Shown: positions 1 to 10,012, numbered from the stretch's first letter. The stretch is 64,000 nt of DNA from Ramlibacter tataouinensis TTB310 (GCF_000215705.1 NC_015677.1:3050001-3114000); one strand, 5' to 3'. Numbers and translations: made by a program. Notes: generated by a model not told the origin, from the sequence alone.

Positions 1-339
1 CTGCACCAGCGCCGCCTCGGCCGACTTGCGGGCGCGGATGAAGCGCCCGCTCAGCAGCTGGGCGATGGCGTCGACCAGCGAGGCGTGCATGGCGCGCTCC
101 TTCTGCTGGGCGCGCCAGCGCAGCGCCTGCCGCGGCAGGTCGAACAGCGCCGCCAGCGCGCGCAGCGCGGCGTGCAGGAAGACGAAGACGGCGAGCAGGC
201 CCAGCACCACCAGGTTGAGCGACAGGTCCAGCCGGTGGGGCGGCCAGAACAGCGTGACCGTGCCCTGGTTGTTGCCGGCGAACAGGGCGATCGCCACGGC
301 GACGCCGAACAGGGCCAGGAGCCAGAGAGCAGCGCGCAT
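1..339 (-). CDS. hemY: HemY-like protein, N-terminal part (cut by window edge)
   Basis: This is the first 113 codons of a membrane protein that runs off the left edge. The start is the ATG at 339, 12 bases after the hemX stop. The N-terminus has two hydrophobic stretches (residues about 3-20 and 39-60) around a short loop containing NNQGTVTLFWPPHRLDLSL, which is typical of betaproteobacterial HemY proteins. HemY of this type is an inner-membrane protein with a periplasmic TPR-like domain, encoded at the end of hemCDXY operons. It should not be confused with the protoporphyrinogen oxidase that shares the symbol. Its exact role in heme synthesis is unsettled. The identification rests on these residues and on operon position. 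Confidence 0.8.
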   Translation of the reverse strand, partial: MRAALWLLALFGVAVAIALFAGNNQGTVTLFWPPHRLDLSLNLVVLGLLAVFVFLHAALRALAALFDLPRQALRWRAQQKERAMHASLVDAIAQLLSGRFIRARKSAEAALVQ

Positions 340-350
340 CCGGTCTCCCC

Positions 351-1436
351 TCAGCGGCCCGCCGCCGCCGCGTCCAGCAGCGCCAGGGTTTCGTCGATGC
401 GCGGCAGCTCCACGTTGCGCAGCTGCGCCTGCAGCTGCTGCAGCGTGGCGGCGGCCGCCTGCGTGCGGCGCGAGCTCGGATCGAAGTACTTGGCCAGCGC
501 CGTGGCGGCCGACGCGACGTCGGCGCGCGCCAGGTCGGTCTGGCGCGCCAGCAGCGACAGCCGCGCATCCAGCAGCTTGAGCTTGAGGTTCTCCCGCAGG
601 AAGAAGCTCTGTTCGGGCGACAGCAGCGCCGCCTCGGGCTGGTCGATGCGGCTGACACGCACCAGGGCGCGCGCTTCCTCGCGCAGCAAGGCCCCGAGGC
701 GCCGCCACCAGGGCTCGGTCGCGGGTTCCGGCTCGCGCCGTGCCTGCGCCGCGGCCGAGGCCGCGCCCACCGCGTTGGCCACCGGCAGCTCGTCGACCTG
801 CCGCGCCAGCTCGTCCAGCCGCACCAGCAGGCCAGCCACGTCGCTCAGGCTGGTGGCCTTGATGCGCTCCATGTCGCGGCTGATGGCGCTGCGCAGCCGG
901 GCCAGCCGCGGCTGGTTGGCGCGGGCCAGGCGCTGTTCCGCCGTGGCCAGGGCCGCCAGCAGCGGCTCGGCGCTGAGCGTCAGCTGGGCCTGCTGCTGCG
1001 CCAGGCGCAGGGCCGATTCGATGTCGACCACCAGGTTCTCGTCGCGCGAGCGGCTCAGGTTCTGCATCAGCTCGTCGAGCTGGGCGCGCTGCTGCGTGAC
1101 CTCGTTCAGCCGGGTATCGGCCACGGCCTGGCGCGCGGCGGTGTCGCGCGCCAGTTCCTGCGCCTGCCGGGCCAGGGCGCGGGCTTCGATCGCGTTGGCG
1201 CCCGACTCGGCGCTCTGCCGCGCCAGCTGCTCCTGGATCGCGCCCAGCCGCTGCCACAACGCGACGCTGGCGGCCAGGGCCAGGCCCGTCAGCAGGAGCA
1301 GCAGGTAGAACACCGGGCGCGCAACCCGCAAGCCCGCGCGGTCCTCGGGCTCCAGCGGGTCGATGGCGGGCAGCGGCGCCGGGGCGGCGGCCGGGGGGAC
1401 GGCCAGGGGCTCGTCACTAGGAGGCGTCACACTCAT
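351..1436 (-). CDS. hemX: HemX-like uroporphyrinogen-III C-methyltransferase family protein
   Basis: A 361-residue protein starting at the ATG at 1436, which overlaps the hemD stop (ATGA), so the two are probably translationally coupled. The first 40 residues are rich in Pro and Ala. A single membrane segment follows (about 44-62, VFYLLLLLTGLALAASVALW), then a long helical, Gln/Ala/Arg-rich stretch that looks like coiled coil, and a conserved C-terminal helical domain (SFFLRENLKLKLLDARLSLL). HemX proteins of this kind are annotated as uroporphyrinogen-III methyltransferases but lack the SUMT catalytic fold. They are more likely membrane-anchored scaffold or regulatory proteins of the heme pathway. 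It lies between hemD and hemY in one operon. Confidence 0.85.
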   Translation of the reverse strand: MSVTPPSDEPLAVPPAAAPAPLPAIDPLEPEDRAGLRVARPVFYLLLLLTGLALAASVALWQRLGAIQEQLARQSAESGANAIEARALARQAQELARDTAARQAVADTRLNEVTQQRAQLDELMQNLSRSRDENLVVDIESALRLAQQQAQLTLSAEPLLAALATAEQRLARANQPRLARLRSAISRDMERIKATSLSDVAGLLVRLDELARQVDELPVANAVGAASAAAQARREPEPATEPWWRRLGALLREEARALVRVSRIDQPEAALLSPEQSFFLRENLKLKLLDARLSLLARQTDLARADVASAATALAKYFDPSSRRTQAAAATLQQLQAQLRNVELPRIDETLALLDAAAAGR

Positions 1437-2200
1437 CCGCGCGATTGTAGGAAGGCGAGCAACGCCGCAAGCGTCGGACGGGATTGCGCCACCTCGCCGA
1501 ATCCGGCCGCGCGCGCCGCCTGCGCGATGCGCGGGTGGGTGGCCACGGCGCGGGCGCGCGACCAGTCCTGGTCCGGCACAAGCGTCCGCAGGTGGCCCAG
1601 GGCCTGCGAGCTGCTGAACAGCCACCAGCTGCCGTCCTGCGCCGCCGCGCCGGCGCGCGAGCACTGCACAGGGCTCCAGACCGGCCGCTGGCGCACATAG
1701 CTGGCCACCTGGGCCACCTCGGCGCCCGCCTGCCGCAGCTGCTGCGCCAGCCAGTCGCGGCCGGCCGGCTCGCCACCGGCGTCGCCACCGCGCACGATCA
1801 GCACCCGGTCGCCGGGCTGCAGCTGCCCGCGCACCACGCTCCACAGCGCCTCGGAATCGAACTGCGGCGCGGCGTCGCACGGCGCATCGATGCGCGCTGC
1901 GGGCCAGCCGGCCGCCAGCAAGGCGTCGCGGGTGCCGGGGCCGGTGGCCCAGGCCCGGGTCCGCAGGGCTTGCAGCGCCGCGGGAGCGCCGGCCTCGAAA
2001 AAACCCGCCGCGGCCTGGGCGCTGACGAACATGGCGGCCGCGCACTGCGGCAGCGACTGCCAAGCTCGCGCCACGGCCTGCGCGTCGGGTGCGGGGGCGA
2101 TGGCTATCAGCGGCAAGGCCTCGGCGGCGATGCCATGGTCCCGCAATGCCTGCACCCAGCGCGCGGCCTCGCGCAGGGGTCGCGTCACGATCACCGACAC
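1433..2200 (-). CDS. hemD: Uroporphyrinogen-III synthase
   Basis: A 255-residue protein that closes and inverts ring D of hydroxymethylbilane to give uroporphyrinogen III in the cytoplasm. The N-terminal VIVTRPLREAARWVQALRDHG and the later FVSAQAAAGFFEAG and LLFSSSQALGHL-like segments match the two-domain HemD fold. The family is poorly conserved, so the call leans on its position directly after hemC (23-base gap) and on the 4-base overlap with hemX. The length is normal for the family. The whole hem group is transcribed away from ppc. Confidence 0.88.
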   Translation of the reverse strand: MSVIVTRPLREAARWVQALRDHGIAAEALPLIAIAPAPDAQAVARAWQSLPQCAAAMFVSAQAAAGFFEAGAPAALQALRTRAWATGPGTRDALLAAGWPAARIDAPCDAAPQFDSEALWSVVRGQLQPGDRVLIVRGGDAGGEPAGRDWLAQQLRQAGAEVAQVASYVRQRPVWSPVQCSRAGAAAQDGSWWLFSSSQALGHLRTLVPDQDWSRARAVATHPRIAQAARAAGFGEVAQSRPTLAALLAFLQSRG

Positions 2201-2223
2201 GCGCGGCCCACCTTGCGCCCGCG

Positions 2224-3180
2224 TCAGTGCGCGCCGGCGGCCCGCAGGCGCGCCGCCACCTCGACGCCCAGCGCGGCGGCCGCTTCCAGGCTGCCGGCCG
2301 GCGCCCGCCCCTCGGCACGCACCAGCGTACCCGGCCGCTGGGGATCGCCCCAGGCCGCCTGCAGCGCCAGCGCACCGTCGGCGGCGAAGGTGGCATGGGC
2401 GGCCAGCGGCATGGAGCAGCTGCCGCCCATGGCCCGGCTGACGGCGCGCTCGGCGCTCACCGCCAGCCAGCTCGGCTGGTGGGCCAGGGGCGCCAGCGCG
2501 GCCCGCAGCTGCGCGCGCTCGCTGCGGATCTCGATGCCCAGCGCGCCCTGCCCCGCGGCGGGCAGCATGTCCTGGGGCTCGAACACCTGGCGGATGCGCT
2601 GCGCGAGCCCCAGGCGCTTGAGGCCGGCCGCAGCCAGCACGATGCCCTCGTAGCCGCCGTCGTCCAGCTTGCGCAGCCGGGTGTCCAGGTTGCCGCGCAG
2701 CGGCTCGATGCGCAGGTCCGGCCGCAGCGCCTGCAGCAGCACCTGCCGGCGCAGGCTGGAGGTGCCCACCACGCTGCCTTGGGGCAGCTCGGCCAGGCTG
2801 TCGAAGCGGTTGGAGACGAAGGCGTCACGCGGGTCCTCGCGTTCCATGACGCAGGCCAGCAGGAAGCCCTCGGGCAGTTCCATGGGCACGTCCTTGAGCG
2901 AGTGCACCGCCAGGTCGGCCCGGCCCTCCTCGAGGGCGATCTCCAGTTCTTTGACGAACAGGCCCTTGCCGCCGACCTTGCTCAGGGTGCGGTCCAGGAT
3001 GCGGTCGCCCTGGGTGGTCATGCCCAGCAGGCCCACCTGGTGGCCGCGCTGGCGCAGCAGGGCCTGCACATGCTCGGCCTGCCACAGCGCGAGCCGGCTT
3101 TCCCGTGTGGCGATGACAAGCTTGCTCAAGATTCGAAAAACCGGTGCGTCGGTGGTCTGGAGGGAGGGCGATGCTAGCAT
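2224..3180 (-). CDS. hemC: Porphobilinogen deaminase (hydroxymethylbilane synthase)
   Basis: A 318-residue enzyme that polymerises four porphobilinogens into hydroxymethylbilane. The N-terminal [20 protein letters not shown] motif, the HSLKDVP motif and GTSSLRRQ are all present. The cysteine that carries the dipyrromethane cofactor lies in [14 protein letters not shown]. The ATG at 3180 adds about 18 residues before the usual family start. A TTG at 3129 ([11 protein letters not shown]) would give the normal N-terminus, so the start is uncertain. It is the first gene of hemCDXY and is divergent from ppc across only 43 bases. Confidence 0.95.
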   Translation of the reverse strand: MLASPSLQTTDAPVFRILSKLVIATRESRLALWQAEHVQALLRQRGHQVGLLGMTTQGDRILDRTLSKVGGKGLFVKELEIALEEGRADLAVHSLKDVPMELPEGFLLACVMEREDPRDAFVSNRFDSLAELPQGSVVGTSSLRRQVLLQALRPDLRIEPLRGNLDTRLRKLDDGGYEGIVLAAAGLKRLGLAQRIRQVFEPQDMLPAAGQGALGIEIRSERAQLRAALAPLAHQPSWLAVSAERAVSRAMGGSCSMPLAAHATFAADGALALQAAWGDPQRPGTLVRAEGRAPAGSLEAAAALGVEVAARLRAAGAH

Positions 3181-3223
3181 GCGCGCTGCCTAACAATTAA
3201 GCACACACGAGAGGGAAACCCAC

Positions 3224-6079
3224 ATGTCCGCGCCCGCGAACCGACCCGCCGCCCCGCCACCCGAGGCGCCGGCCGCCACGCCCGGCCGGCGCGCGCGCGA
3301 CAACGAGAAGCCGCTGGCCGAGGACATCCGCCTGCTCGGCCGCATCCTGGGCGACGTGATCCGCGAGCAGGAGGGCGTGGCGGCGTTCGAGCTGGTCGAG
3401 CGCATCCGCAAGCTGTCGGTGGCGTTCCGGCGCGACGCCGACCAGGACGCCGACCGCGCGCTCAAGACCCTGCTGAAGTCGCTGTCGGGCGACCAGGCCG
3501 TCAGCGTGATCCGCGCCTTCACCTACTTCAGCCACCTGGCCAACCTGGCCGAGGACCGCCACCACATCCGCCGGCGCGTCATCCACGAGCGCGCCGGCGA
3601 CACGCACGAGGGCAGCATCGAGGTGGCGCTGGCCCGGCTGCGCTGGGCCGGCATCAGCCCGCGCGCCATCGCCACCAGCCTGGCGCACAGCTACGTCTCG
3701 CCGGTGCTGACGGCGCACCCGACCGAGGTGCAGCGCAAGAGCATCCTGGACGCCGAGCGCGGCATCGCGCGCCTGCTGGCCGAGCGCGACGAGGTCAAGG
3801 CGCGCGCGCTGCCCAAGGACGCGCTGGCGCCGCGCGAGCTGGCGGCCAACGAGGCGCAGATCCGCGCCCGGGTCCTGCAGCTGTGGCAGACGCGGCTGCT
3901 GCGCTTCACCAAGCTGACGGTGGCCGACGAGATCGAGAACGCGCTGTCCTACTACGAGGCGACCTTCCTGCGCGAGATCCCCAAGCTGTATGCCGGCCTG
4001 GAACGCGAGCTCGGGCGCGAGAGCGTGGCCAGCTTCCTGCGCATGGGCATGTGGATAGGCGGCGACCGCGACGGCAATCCCCATGTCGGCGCCGACACCC
4101 TGGACTACGCCCTGCGCCGCCAGAGCGAGGTGGCCCTGCGCCACTACCTGACCGAGGTGCACTGGCTGGGCGCGGAGCTGTCGCACTCGGCCATGCTGGT
4201 GGACGTCACGCCGGCCATGCGGCGGCTGGCCGACAGCAGCCCCGACGTCAACGAGCACCGCATGGACGAGCCCTACCGCCGTGCCCTGGCCGCCATGTAC
4301 GCCCGGCTGGCGGCCACCCTCAAGCTGTTCACCGGCGGCGAGGCCGCGCGCCACGCGCTGGCGCCGCAGAACCCCTACCCGGCCGCCGCCGATTTCCTGG
4401 CCGACCTGTGCACCATCCGCGACTCGCTGCTGGCCGACCACGGCGAGGCCATCGTGGCGCAGCGCCTGCACCCGCTGATCCGCGCGGTGGAGGTGTTCGG
4501 CTTCCACCTGGCCACCATGGACCTGCGCCAGAGCTCGGACCAGCACGAGGCGGTGGTCGCCGAGCTGCTGGCCACCGCGCGCATCGAGGCGCACTACGGC
4601 AAGCTGCAGGAGCAGGCCCGGCGCGACCTGCTGGTCAAGCTGCTGTGCGACGCGCGGCCGCTGCGCGTGGTCGGCGCCGCGTACTCCGACCATGCGCAGC
4701 GCGAGCTGGCCATCTTCGAGACGGCGCGCCGGCTGCGCGCGCAGTACGGCCGCGAGGCGATACGCCACTACATCATCAGCCACACCGAGAGCGTGAGCGA
4801 CCTGCTGGAGGTGCTGCTGCTGCAGAAGGAGGTGGGCCTGATGCGCGGAACCCTGGACGATGCGGGCGTGGCCGACCTGATCGTGGTGCCGCTGTTCGAG
4901 ACCATCGAGGACCTGCGCAACGCCGCGCCCATCATGCGCGAGTTCTACGCCCTGCCGGGCGTGGTGGCCCTGGTGCAGCGCTCGCACAGCGGCGGGTATG
5001 GCGAGCAGGACATCATGCTGGGCTACAGCGACAGCAACAAGGACGGCGGCATCTTCACCAGCAACTGGGAGCTGTACCGGGCCGAGATCGCGCTGGTGGA
5101 GCTGTTCGATTCGCTGCCGCCGGCGCACCGCATCCGCCTGCGCATGTTCCACGGCCGCGGCGGCACGGTGGGCCGCGGCGGCGGTCCCAGCTACCAGGCC
5201 ATCCTGGCCCAGCCGCCCGGCACGGTGCGCGGGCAGATCCGCCTGACCGAGCAGGGCGAGGTGATCGGCTCCAAGTACGCCAACCCCGAGATCGGCCGGC
5301 GCAACCTGGAAACCCTGGTGGCCGCGACGTTGGAGGCGACGCTGCTGCAGCCGACCAAGCCTGCGCCGCCGGCCTTCCTGGAAGCGGCCGAGGCGCTGTC
5401 GCGCGCCAGCATGAAGGCCTATCGCGCGCTGGTGTACGAGGCGCCGGGGTTCACCGAGTACTTCCAGGGCGCGACGCCGATCCGCGAGATCGCCGAGCTC
5501 AACATCGGCTCGCGCCCGGCCTCGCGCAAATCTTCGCAGCGCATCGAGGACCTGCGCGCCATCCCCTGGTCCTTCAGCTGGGGGCAATGCCGCCTGACGC
5601 TGCCCGGCTGGTACGGCTTCGGCTCGGCGGTGCATGCCTTCCTGCACGAGAACGCCGCCCAGCCGCGCAAGGAAGCGCTGGCCCTGCTGCAGAAGATGTA
5701 CCGCCAGTGGCCCTTCTTCCGCGCCCTGCTGTCCAACATCGACATGGTGCTGGCCAAGAGCGACCTGGCCCTGGCCTCGCGCTACGCCGAGCTGGTGGCC
5801 GACACGCGGCTGCGCAAGCGCATCTTCGCCGCGATCGAGGCCGAGTGGCAGCGCACGGTGGAAGCCCTGCAGCTGATCACCGGCGAGCGCCAGCGCCTGG
5901 CCGGCAACCCGGCGCTGCAGCGCTCCATCCGGCACCGCTTCCCCTACATCGACCCGCTGCACCACCTGCAGGTGGAGCTGGTGCGCCGCTGGCGCGAGGG
6001 CAAGGCCGACGAGCGGGTGCAGCGCGGCATCCACATCTCGATCAACGGCATCGCGGCGGGGCTGCGCAACACCGGCTGA
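3224..6079 (+). CDS. ppc: Phosphoenolpyruvate carboxylase
   Basis: A 951-residue enzyme that carboxylates PEP to oxaloacetate, replenishing the TCA cycle. Family signatures are intact: VLTAHPTE with the catalytic histidine near residue 165, [23 protein letters not shown] near 600, the loop [14 protein letters not shown] near 641, and the C-terminal RNTG that helps form the active and effector site. The first roughly 25 residues are a Pro/Ala-rich extension. A good Shine-Dalgarno (gagaggga) lies just before the ATG. It is divergent from hemC, and a LuxR-type gene follows on the same strand. The length is slightly above that of the E. coli enzyme. Confidence 0.97.
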   Translation: MSAPANRPAAPPPEAPAATPGRRARDNEKPLAEDIRLLGRILGDVIREQEGVAAFELVERIRKLSVAFRRDADQDADRALKTLLKSLSGDQAVSVIRAFTYFSHLANLAEDRHHIRRRVIHERAGDTHEGSIEVALARLRWAGISPRAIATSLAHSYVSPVLTAHPTEVQRKSILDAERGIARLLAERDEVKARALPKDALAPRELAANEAQIRARVLQLWQTRLLRFTKLTVADEIENALSYYEATFLREIPKLYAGLERELGRESVASFLRMGMWIGGDRDGNPHVGADTLDYALRRQSEVALRHYLTEVHWLGAELSHSAMLVDVTPAMRRLADSSPDVNEHRMDEPYRRALAAMYARLAATLKLFTGGEAARHALAPQNPYPAAADFLADLCTIRDSLLADHGEAIVAQRLHPLIRAVEVFGFHLATMDLRQSSDQHEAVVAELLATARIEAHYGKLQEQARRDLLVKLLCDARPLRVVGAAYSDHAQRELAIFETARRLRAQYGREAIRHYIISHTESVSDLLEVLLLQKEVGLMRGTLDDAGVADLIVVPLFETIEDLRNAAPIMREFYALPGVVALVQRSHSGGYGEQDIMLGYSDSNKDGGIFTSNWELYRAEIALVELFDSLPPAHRIRLRMFHGRGGTVGRGGGPSYQAILAQPPGTVRGQIRLTEQGEVIGSKYANPEIGRRNLETLVAATLEATLLQPTKPAPPAFLEAAEALSRASMKAYRALVYEAPGFTEYFQGATPIREIAELNIGSRPASRKSSQRIEDLRAIPWSFSWGQCRLTLPGWYGFGSAVHAFLHENAAQPRKEALALLQKMYRQWPFFRALLSNIDMVLAKSDLALASRYAELVADTRLRKRIFAAIEAEWQRTVEALQLITGERQRLAGNPALQRSIRHRFPYIDPLHHLQVELVRRWREGKADERVQRGIHISINGIAAGLRNTG

Positions 6080-6144
6080 GGAGTTGCACCCCGGCAGGAT
6101 CAACCCGCATACTCCGGAGGATTGATGACTGAGGAAACAAGGTC

Positions 6145-7272
6145 GTGGATACCCAGGTCGTGGAAGACAACGTCATAGGCCTTTTCTACGAAGGTGCCTT
6201 GGACCCCGGGAAATGGCGGGACGGGCTGCGTGAACTGGCCCGGTTCGCGCGCGCCCAGACCGGGATCTCGTTGCGCCACGACATGGGGCCCTCGCAAACC
6301 TTGGTGCTGGACAGCTTCGGGCAGGATCCGTCCACGATCCAGGCTTACTCCTCCTTCTACAAGGACCTCGATCCGCTCACCGAATACTTCAGGACGGCCA
6401 GGCCCGCTTCCGGATCCTGGCTGAATGACTGGCGCCTGCTGGGCGAACGAGGCCTTGCCCGCACCGCGTTCTACAACGACTTCATGTTGAAGCATGGGAC
6501 GCATGCGGTGATGGCCCACGTGTCCTACCAGAGCACGGACTTCGCGGCTTCGATCTCCATCCAGCGGGCACCGGGCCAGGGTGCGTTCGACGCCGCGGAC
6601 GAAGAGCGCTTGTCCCGGTTGACGCCGCATCTCAGCCGGGCGTCCCGCATGTACTTCGACACGGCCGTCTTGCGCAATCGAGGCACGCTGGCGTCGGCGG
6701 TCCTCTCGCACATCCAGGTCCCCGTCCTGGTCGTTGCCGCGTCCAGCCAGCTGCTGCTGGCCAGCCCCGCGGCGGAGGGCCGGCTGCGCAGCGCCGCCCA
6801 TCTGCGCCTGACCCCCCGCTCGTCCCTGATCGCCACCTTGTCCGAGTCGGCACTGGCCCGGGCCATCCGCGCGGCGACGGCCCCCCGGCCGCGCGGCACC
6901 TACCTGCAGCTGCGGGGCGCCGGCTCGGTCCCTCCCCTGGTCGCCTGTGTGGCCCCGATGTCTGCCCGGTCGGAACTGGCGTCCGCCTGGCAGCAGCCGC
7001 TCGCGATCATCCTGCTGGAAGGCGCCGCTGAGCCTGCCAGCCTCGAGGAGGTCCTGCGGCTGCTTCACGGGCTGGCCCCCGCCGAGGCACGCGTGGCCGT
7101 CCGCATCGCGCAAGGCTTCTCTCCGGCAGACATCTCCCAGCAGACCGGCACCTCCGTCCAGACGATCCGCAAGCAGGTCAAGTCCGTCTTCGCAAAGCTC
7201 GGAGCGCGCCGCCAATCCGAAGTGGCGCACCTGGTCGGCAAACTCTCCGGACTGGCGGGATCGCGGCGGTAG
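6145..7272 (+). CDS. LuxR-family transcriptional regulator
   Basis: A 375-residue regulator with a GTG start preceded by GAGGAAAC. The C-terminal region (about residues 308-368, LAPAEARVAVRIAQGFSPADISQQTGTSVQTIRKQVKSVFAKL in part) is a LuxR-type helix-turn-helix. The N-terminal 300 residues form an unassigned sensor region beginning VVEDNVIGLFYEGALDPGKW, a style seen in stand-alone LuxR regulators of Burkholderiales. No luxI-like synthase lies in the window, so quorum sensing is not implied. It has its own 65-base leader after ppc and converges with the DUF4136 lipoprotein gene. The signal and targets are unknown. Confidence 0.85.
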   Translation: MDTQVVEDNVIGLFYEGALDPGKWRDGLRELARFARAQTGISLRHDMGPSQTLVLDSFGQDPSTIQAYSSFYKDLDPLTEYFRTARPASGSWLNDWRLLGERGLARTAFYNDFMLKHGTHAVMAHVSYQSTDFAASISIQRAPGQGAFDAADEERLSRLTPHLSRASRMYFDTAVLRNRGTLASAVLSHIQVPVLVVAASSQLLLASPAAEGRLRSAAHLRLTPRSSLIATLSESALARAIRAATAPRPRGTYLQLRGAGSVPPLVACVAPMSARSELASAWQQPLAIILLEGAAEPASLEEVLRLLHGLAPAEARVAVRIAQGFSPADISQQTGTSVQTIRKQVKSVFAKLGARRQSEVAHLVGKLSGLAGSRR

Positions 7273-7295
7273 CTCGGCCCCGGGGCTGCCGCGGC

Positions 7296-7892
7296 TCAGC
7301 GGCTCGCGCTTGCGGTGTTCCCCAGCGGCAGCTGCCGCGTGCCGGGCGGCGCGTTCGGGAAGTCGCGCAGTGCCGCGTCCAGCAACGTCACCGCGCTGAC
7401 CCCCGAGCTGCCGCTCGCCCGCGACTGGAACACCACCTGACCGCTCGCCAGGTTCCGCAGCTGCACGTCCACGCGCTGGGAGGCCCGCACGCCCGTGCCG
7501 CCGATCGGAAAGCCCAGCCCGATGCCGACGCCGACCCCGCTGCCCCCCCAGCTGCCGCCGCCGATGCCCAGGCCCACCGAGGGCGCGCCCCAGGCCGGCC
7601 CGCCGGCCACGCGGTCCTGGCTGGCCGTCACCTGCACCGACAGGCGGGGCGAGGTGTCGTCGCGTCGCAACCCCGCGCGGGCCAGCAGCGCGTCGGCGGC
7701 CGCTTCCAGCTGGTCCTGGCCGGGCTGGCCGGCCTGCGACGGCAGGCGCTCGTGGCGGTAGGTGGACCCGGCCGGCAGCTGCGGCTGGTTGGTGAAGACC
7801 TGCACGGTCGCCTGGGGCGGCGTGCTGGCGCAACCGGCGAGCATGGCGGCCACGGACATGGCAAACAGATGGCGTCGTCGCAAGGCAGTCAT
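7296..7892 (-). CDS. DUF4136-type lipoprotein
   Basis: A 198-residue envelope lipoprotein. The signal peptide ends in the lipobox LAGC with the lipidated Cys at residue 21, followed by ASTPPQ. The middle is glycine-rich (GLGIGGGSWGGSGVGVGIGLGFPIGGTG), and the C-terminal half (VDVQLRNLASGQVVFQSRASG) matches the DUF4136 style. Such proteins are common in Proteobacteria and have no established function. There is no Asp at +2, so outer-membrane targeting would be expected. It converges with the LuxR-type gene 23 bases away and is divergent from the OpgC-like gene. Confidence 0.8.
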   Translation of the reverse strand: MTALRRRHLFAMSVAAMLAGCASTPPQATVQVFTNQPQLPAGSTYRHERLPSQAGQPGQDQLEAAADALLARAGLRRDDTSPRLSVQVTASQDRVAGGPAWGAPSVGLGIGGGSWGGSGVGVGIGLGFPIGGTGVRASQRVDVQLRNLASGQVVFQSRASGSSGVSAVTLLDAALRDFPNAPPGTRQLPLGNTASASR

Positions 7893-8091
7893 GGCCGTAT
7901 GCTCAGGCCGATGCCGCGGGCGTGCTGTAGGACCGCAGCCGCTGCGTCAAGAGGCCGCGGCTGACCGCGAGACCAACCAGCTCGCGCAGGCAGGGATGGC
8001 GGACTCATCAGCACCGTCGCATGGATGACCGGGACCCCGTCCGACGCGGACTTGCCTCCACAATGGCCGGCGCTGCCCGAGCGCACCCCGC

Positions 8092-9327
8092 ATGCCCCAA
8101 CCCTCCTCCACCCGCCGCTGGGAGATCGATGCGCTGCGCGGTCTGATGCTGGTCCTGATGACCGTGACCCATCTGCCGACGCGGCTGACCGATCCCCTGG
8201 GCCAGCCCTTCGGCTTCGTCTCGGCGGCCGAAGGCTTCGTGCTGCTGTCGGCCTACATGGCGGGCCTGGTGTACGGCCGGCTGGCCTGGCGCAAGAGCAT
8301 CGCCCACATGACGCGGGCCTTCTGGCGCCGCGCGCTGGTGGTCTACGGCTGCCAGGCCGCCACACTGGTGTTCCTGTTCACGGTGATCGCCTTCATCGGT
8401 GTCAAGGTGGACCAGCCGGCGGTCAAGAACCTGATGGCGCTGTATCTGGAGCAGCCGGTGGCGGCGCTGGTGAACGGCCTGCTGCTGATCTACGAACCGC
8501 CGCTGCTGGACATCCTGCCGATGTACGTGCTGTTCATGCTGGCCAGCCCCTGGGCGCTGGCGCTGGCACTGCGCTTCGGCTGGCTGCCGCTGGTGGCGGC
8601 CAGCGTCGCGCAGTGGGTGCTGGCGCAGTTCGGCCTCTCCGAGTGGGTGTACCAGGCGCTGTCCACGTGGCTGCCCACGCCCGTGGCCTACGAGGAGACG
8701 GGGTCGTTCTCGACCTTCGCCTGGCAGTTCCTGTGGATGCTGGGCCTGTGGATGGGCGCCACCCGCAACGACCCGGCCGCGCCGCCGCTGGCCTTTCCGC
8801 GCTGGGCCGTGCTGCTGGCCTGCGTGGTGGCGGCCGTCTGCCTGGTCTGGCGCCATGCCGTGGGCCAGGCGCCGTTCGAGGCGAACGCCACGCTCAACCT
8901 GCTGTTCGACAAGTGGCAGCTCGGGCCGCTGAGGCTGGTCAACCTGTTCGCCCTGCTGATCCTGACCATCCACTTCGGGCCCGCGCTGGCGCGGCGCCTG
9001 CCGCGGGTGCGGGCGCTGGAGACGCTGGGCACGGCATCGCTGCCGGTATTCTGCGCCCACCTGGCCGTGGTGCTGCTGGTGCTGGCCCTGTTCGGACCCG
9101 AGCTCGACCGCTCGTGGTGGATCGACGCGCCGCTGCTGCTGGGCTGCTTCGCCGTGCTGTATGCGGTGGCGCGCGTCAGCCTTTGGCTGGATCAGCCGCC
9201 GGACGACGACGGGCGGCCCCGGCCCGACGACGTGGTCAGCGCGGCGACGTCGACACGGCCCGTGTGGCGAGCGCCGGCGACGGGCTCTCCAGCGGCGCGG
9301 GCGGTGTCGTCACCCGCGCGGCGATGA
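8092..9327 (+). CDS. OpgC-domain integral membrane protein
   Basis: A 411-residue polytopic membrane protein with about ten hydrophobic segments. It opens with WEIDALRGLMLVLMTVTHLP and LGQPFGFVSAAEGFVLLSAYMAGLVYG, hallmarks of the OpgC family of acyltransferase-3-like proteins. The founding member succinylates periplasmic glucans. This gene has no opgG/opgH neighbours here, so the substrate is open. The last 31 codons (Arg/Ser/Pro-rich, VVSAATSTRPVWRAP) overlap, on the opposite strand, the 3' end of the SGNH hydrolase gene. That tail looks unlike family members and may be an extension created by loss of an earlier stop. Confidence 0.85.
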   Translation: MPQPSSTRRWEIDALRGLMLVLMTVTHLPTRLTDPLGQPFGFVSAAEGFVLLSAYMAGLVYGRLAWRKSIAHMTRAFWRRALVVYGCQAATLVFLFTVIAFIGVKVDQPAVKNLMALYLEQPVAALVNGLLLIYEPPLLDILPMYVLFMLASPWALALALRFGWLPLVAASVAQWVLAQFGLSEWVYQALSTWLPTPVAYEETGSFSTFAWQFLWMLGLWMGATRNDPAAPPLAFPRWAVLLACVVAAVCLVWRHAVGQAPFEANATLNLLFDKWQLGPLRLVNLFALLILTIHFGPALARRLPRVRALETLGTASLPVFCAHLAVVLLVLALFGPELDRSWWIDAPLLLGCFAVLYAVARVSLWLDQPPDDDGRPRPDDVVSAATSTRPVWRAPATGSPAARAVSSPARR

Positions 9328-10012
9328 CCGAGCGCCACAGCGCGTAGCCGGCCGCGTTCATGTGCAGGCGGTCGGGGCCGTACAGGTCGGCGCGCGGCGC
9401 ACCAGCCCCGTCGAGCATGGGCGTGAAGACGTCGATGTAGCCGGCGTTGGGCAGCGTGGCCACGTAGCCGGCCAGCAGGGCGTTGGCCTCGCGCGCGCGC
9501 GGCAGCAGCGCGGCGCGCAGGGGGCTGGGCTTGATGGAGATGTAGTCGATGCGCGTGTCCGGCAGCTCGGCGCGGACCGTGCGCACGAAGGCCTGGAAGC
9601 TTTCCAGCACCTGCGCCGGGCTGCGGCCCTCGGCCAGGTCGTTGTCGCCGGCATAGACCAGCACGTGCCGCGGCCGGTAGGCCACCACCAGCTGGCGGGC
9701 GAAGTGGCCGCAGTCGTCCATGGTCGAGCCACCGAAACCGCGGTTGATCACCACCGGCAGCTGGCTGAAATCCTGCGACAGCCGGTCCCATAGCCGGATG
9801 GTCGAGCTGCCTACGAACAGCACGCCGCCGTCGGACGGCCGCGCCAGCTTGTCGGCCGCCTCGAAGGCCGCCAGGCTGGACTGCCAACGGGCGCGCGCCG
9901 CCGCGGCCGCGCTGTCCGCCTGCTGCGCATTCGCCGCCACCGGGACGCCGAGCACGACGGCCAGGCAGGTCGGCAAGAACGAACGCGGCAAGAGGCGAAG
10001 ACGAAGGTGCAT
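9236..10012 (-). CDS. Exported SGNH/GDSL hydrolase
   Basis: A 258-residue protein using the ATG at 10012, with a signal peptide MHLRLRLLPRSFLPTCLAVVLGVPVAANAQ. SGNH blocks are visible: the nucleophile Ser in VLFVGSSTIRLWD, Gly in GFGGSTMDD, Asn in YAGDNDLAEG, and the Asp/His pair in GPDRLHMNAAGY. The family hydrolyses esters (lipids, acetylated sugars, peptidoglycan or glycan O-acetyl groups). A periplasmic esterase beside an OpgC-type acyltransferase is suggestive of acyl-glycan turnover but unproven. A longer upstream reading frame exists, but the signal peptide supports this start. Its 3' end overlaps the OpgC-like gene by 92 bases tail to tail. Confidence 0.85.
   Translation of the reverse strand: MHLRLRLLPRSFLPTCLAVVLGVPVAANAQQADSAAAAARARWQSSLAAFEAADKLARPSDGGVLFVGSSTIRLWDRLSQDFSQLPVVINRGFGGSTMDDCGHFARQLVVAYRPRHVLVYAGDNDLAEGRSPAQVLESFQAFVRTVRAELPDTRIDYISIKPSPLRAALLPRAREANALLAGYVATLPNAGYIDVFTPMLDGAGAPRADLYGPDRLHMNAAGYALWRSVIAARVTTPPAPLESPSPALATRAVSTSPR

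Noticed and set aside
3197..6103. Open frame of 968 codons on the minus strand opposite ppc
   Set aside because: It is the antisense shadow of ppc in GC-rich DNA; its translation is His/Gln/Ala/Val-rich without any domain, and it has no ribosome binding site.
6099..6126. Palindromes ATCAA...TTGAT and CTCCGGAG before the LuxR-type gene as its operator
   Set aside because: The two palindromes do not share a centre and are short; part of the sequence is a ribosome-binding-site-like purine run. Too weak to report as a site.
6145..7272. Quorum-sensing (AHL) role for the LuxR-type regulator
   Set aside because: No luxI-like gene is present and the N-terminal region does not show recognisable AHL-binding residues; only the HTH is supported.
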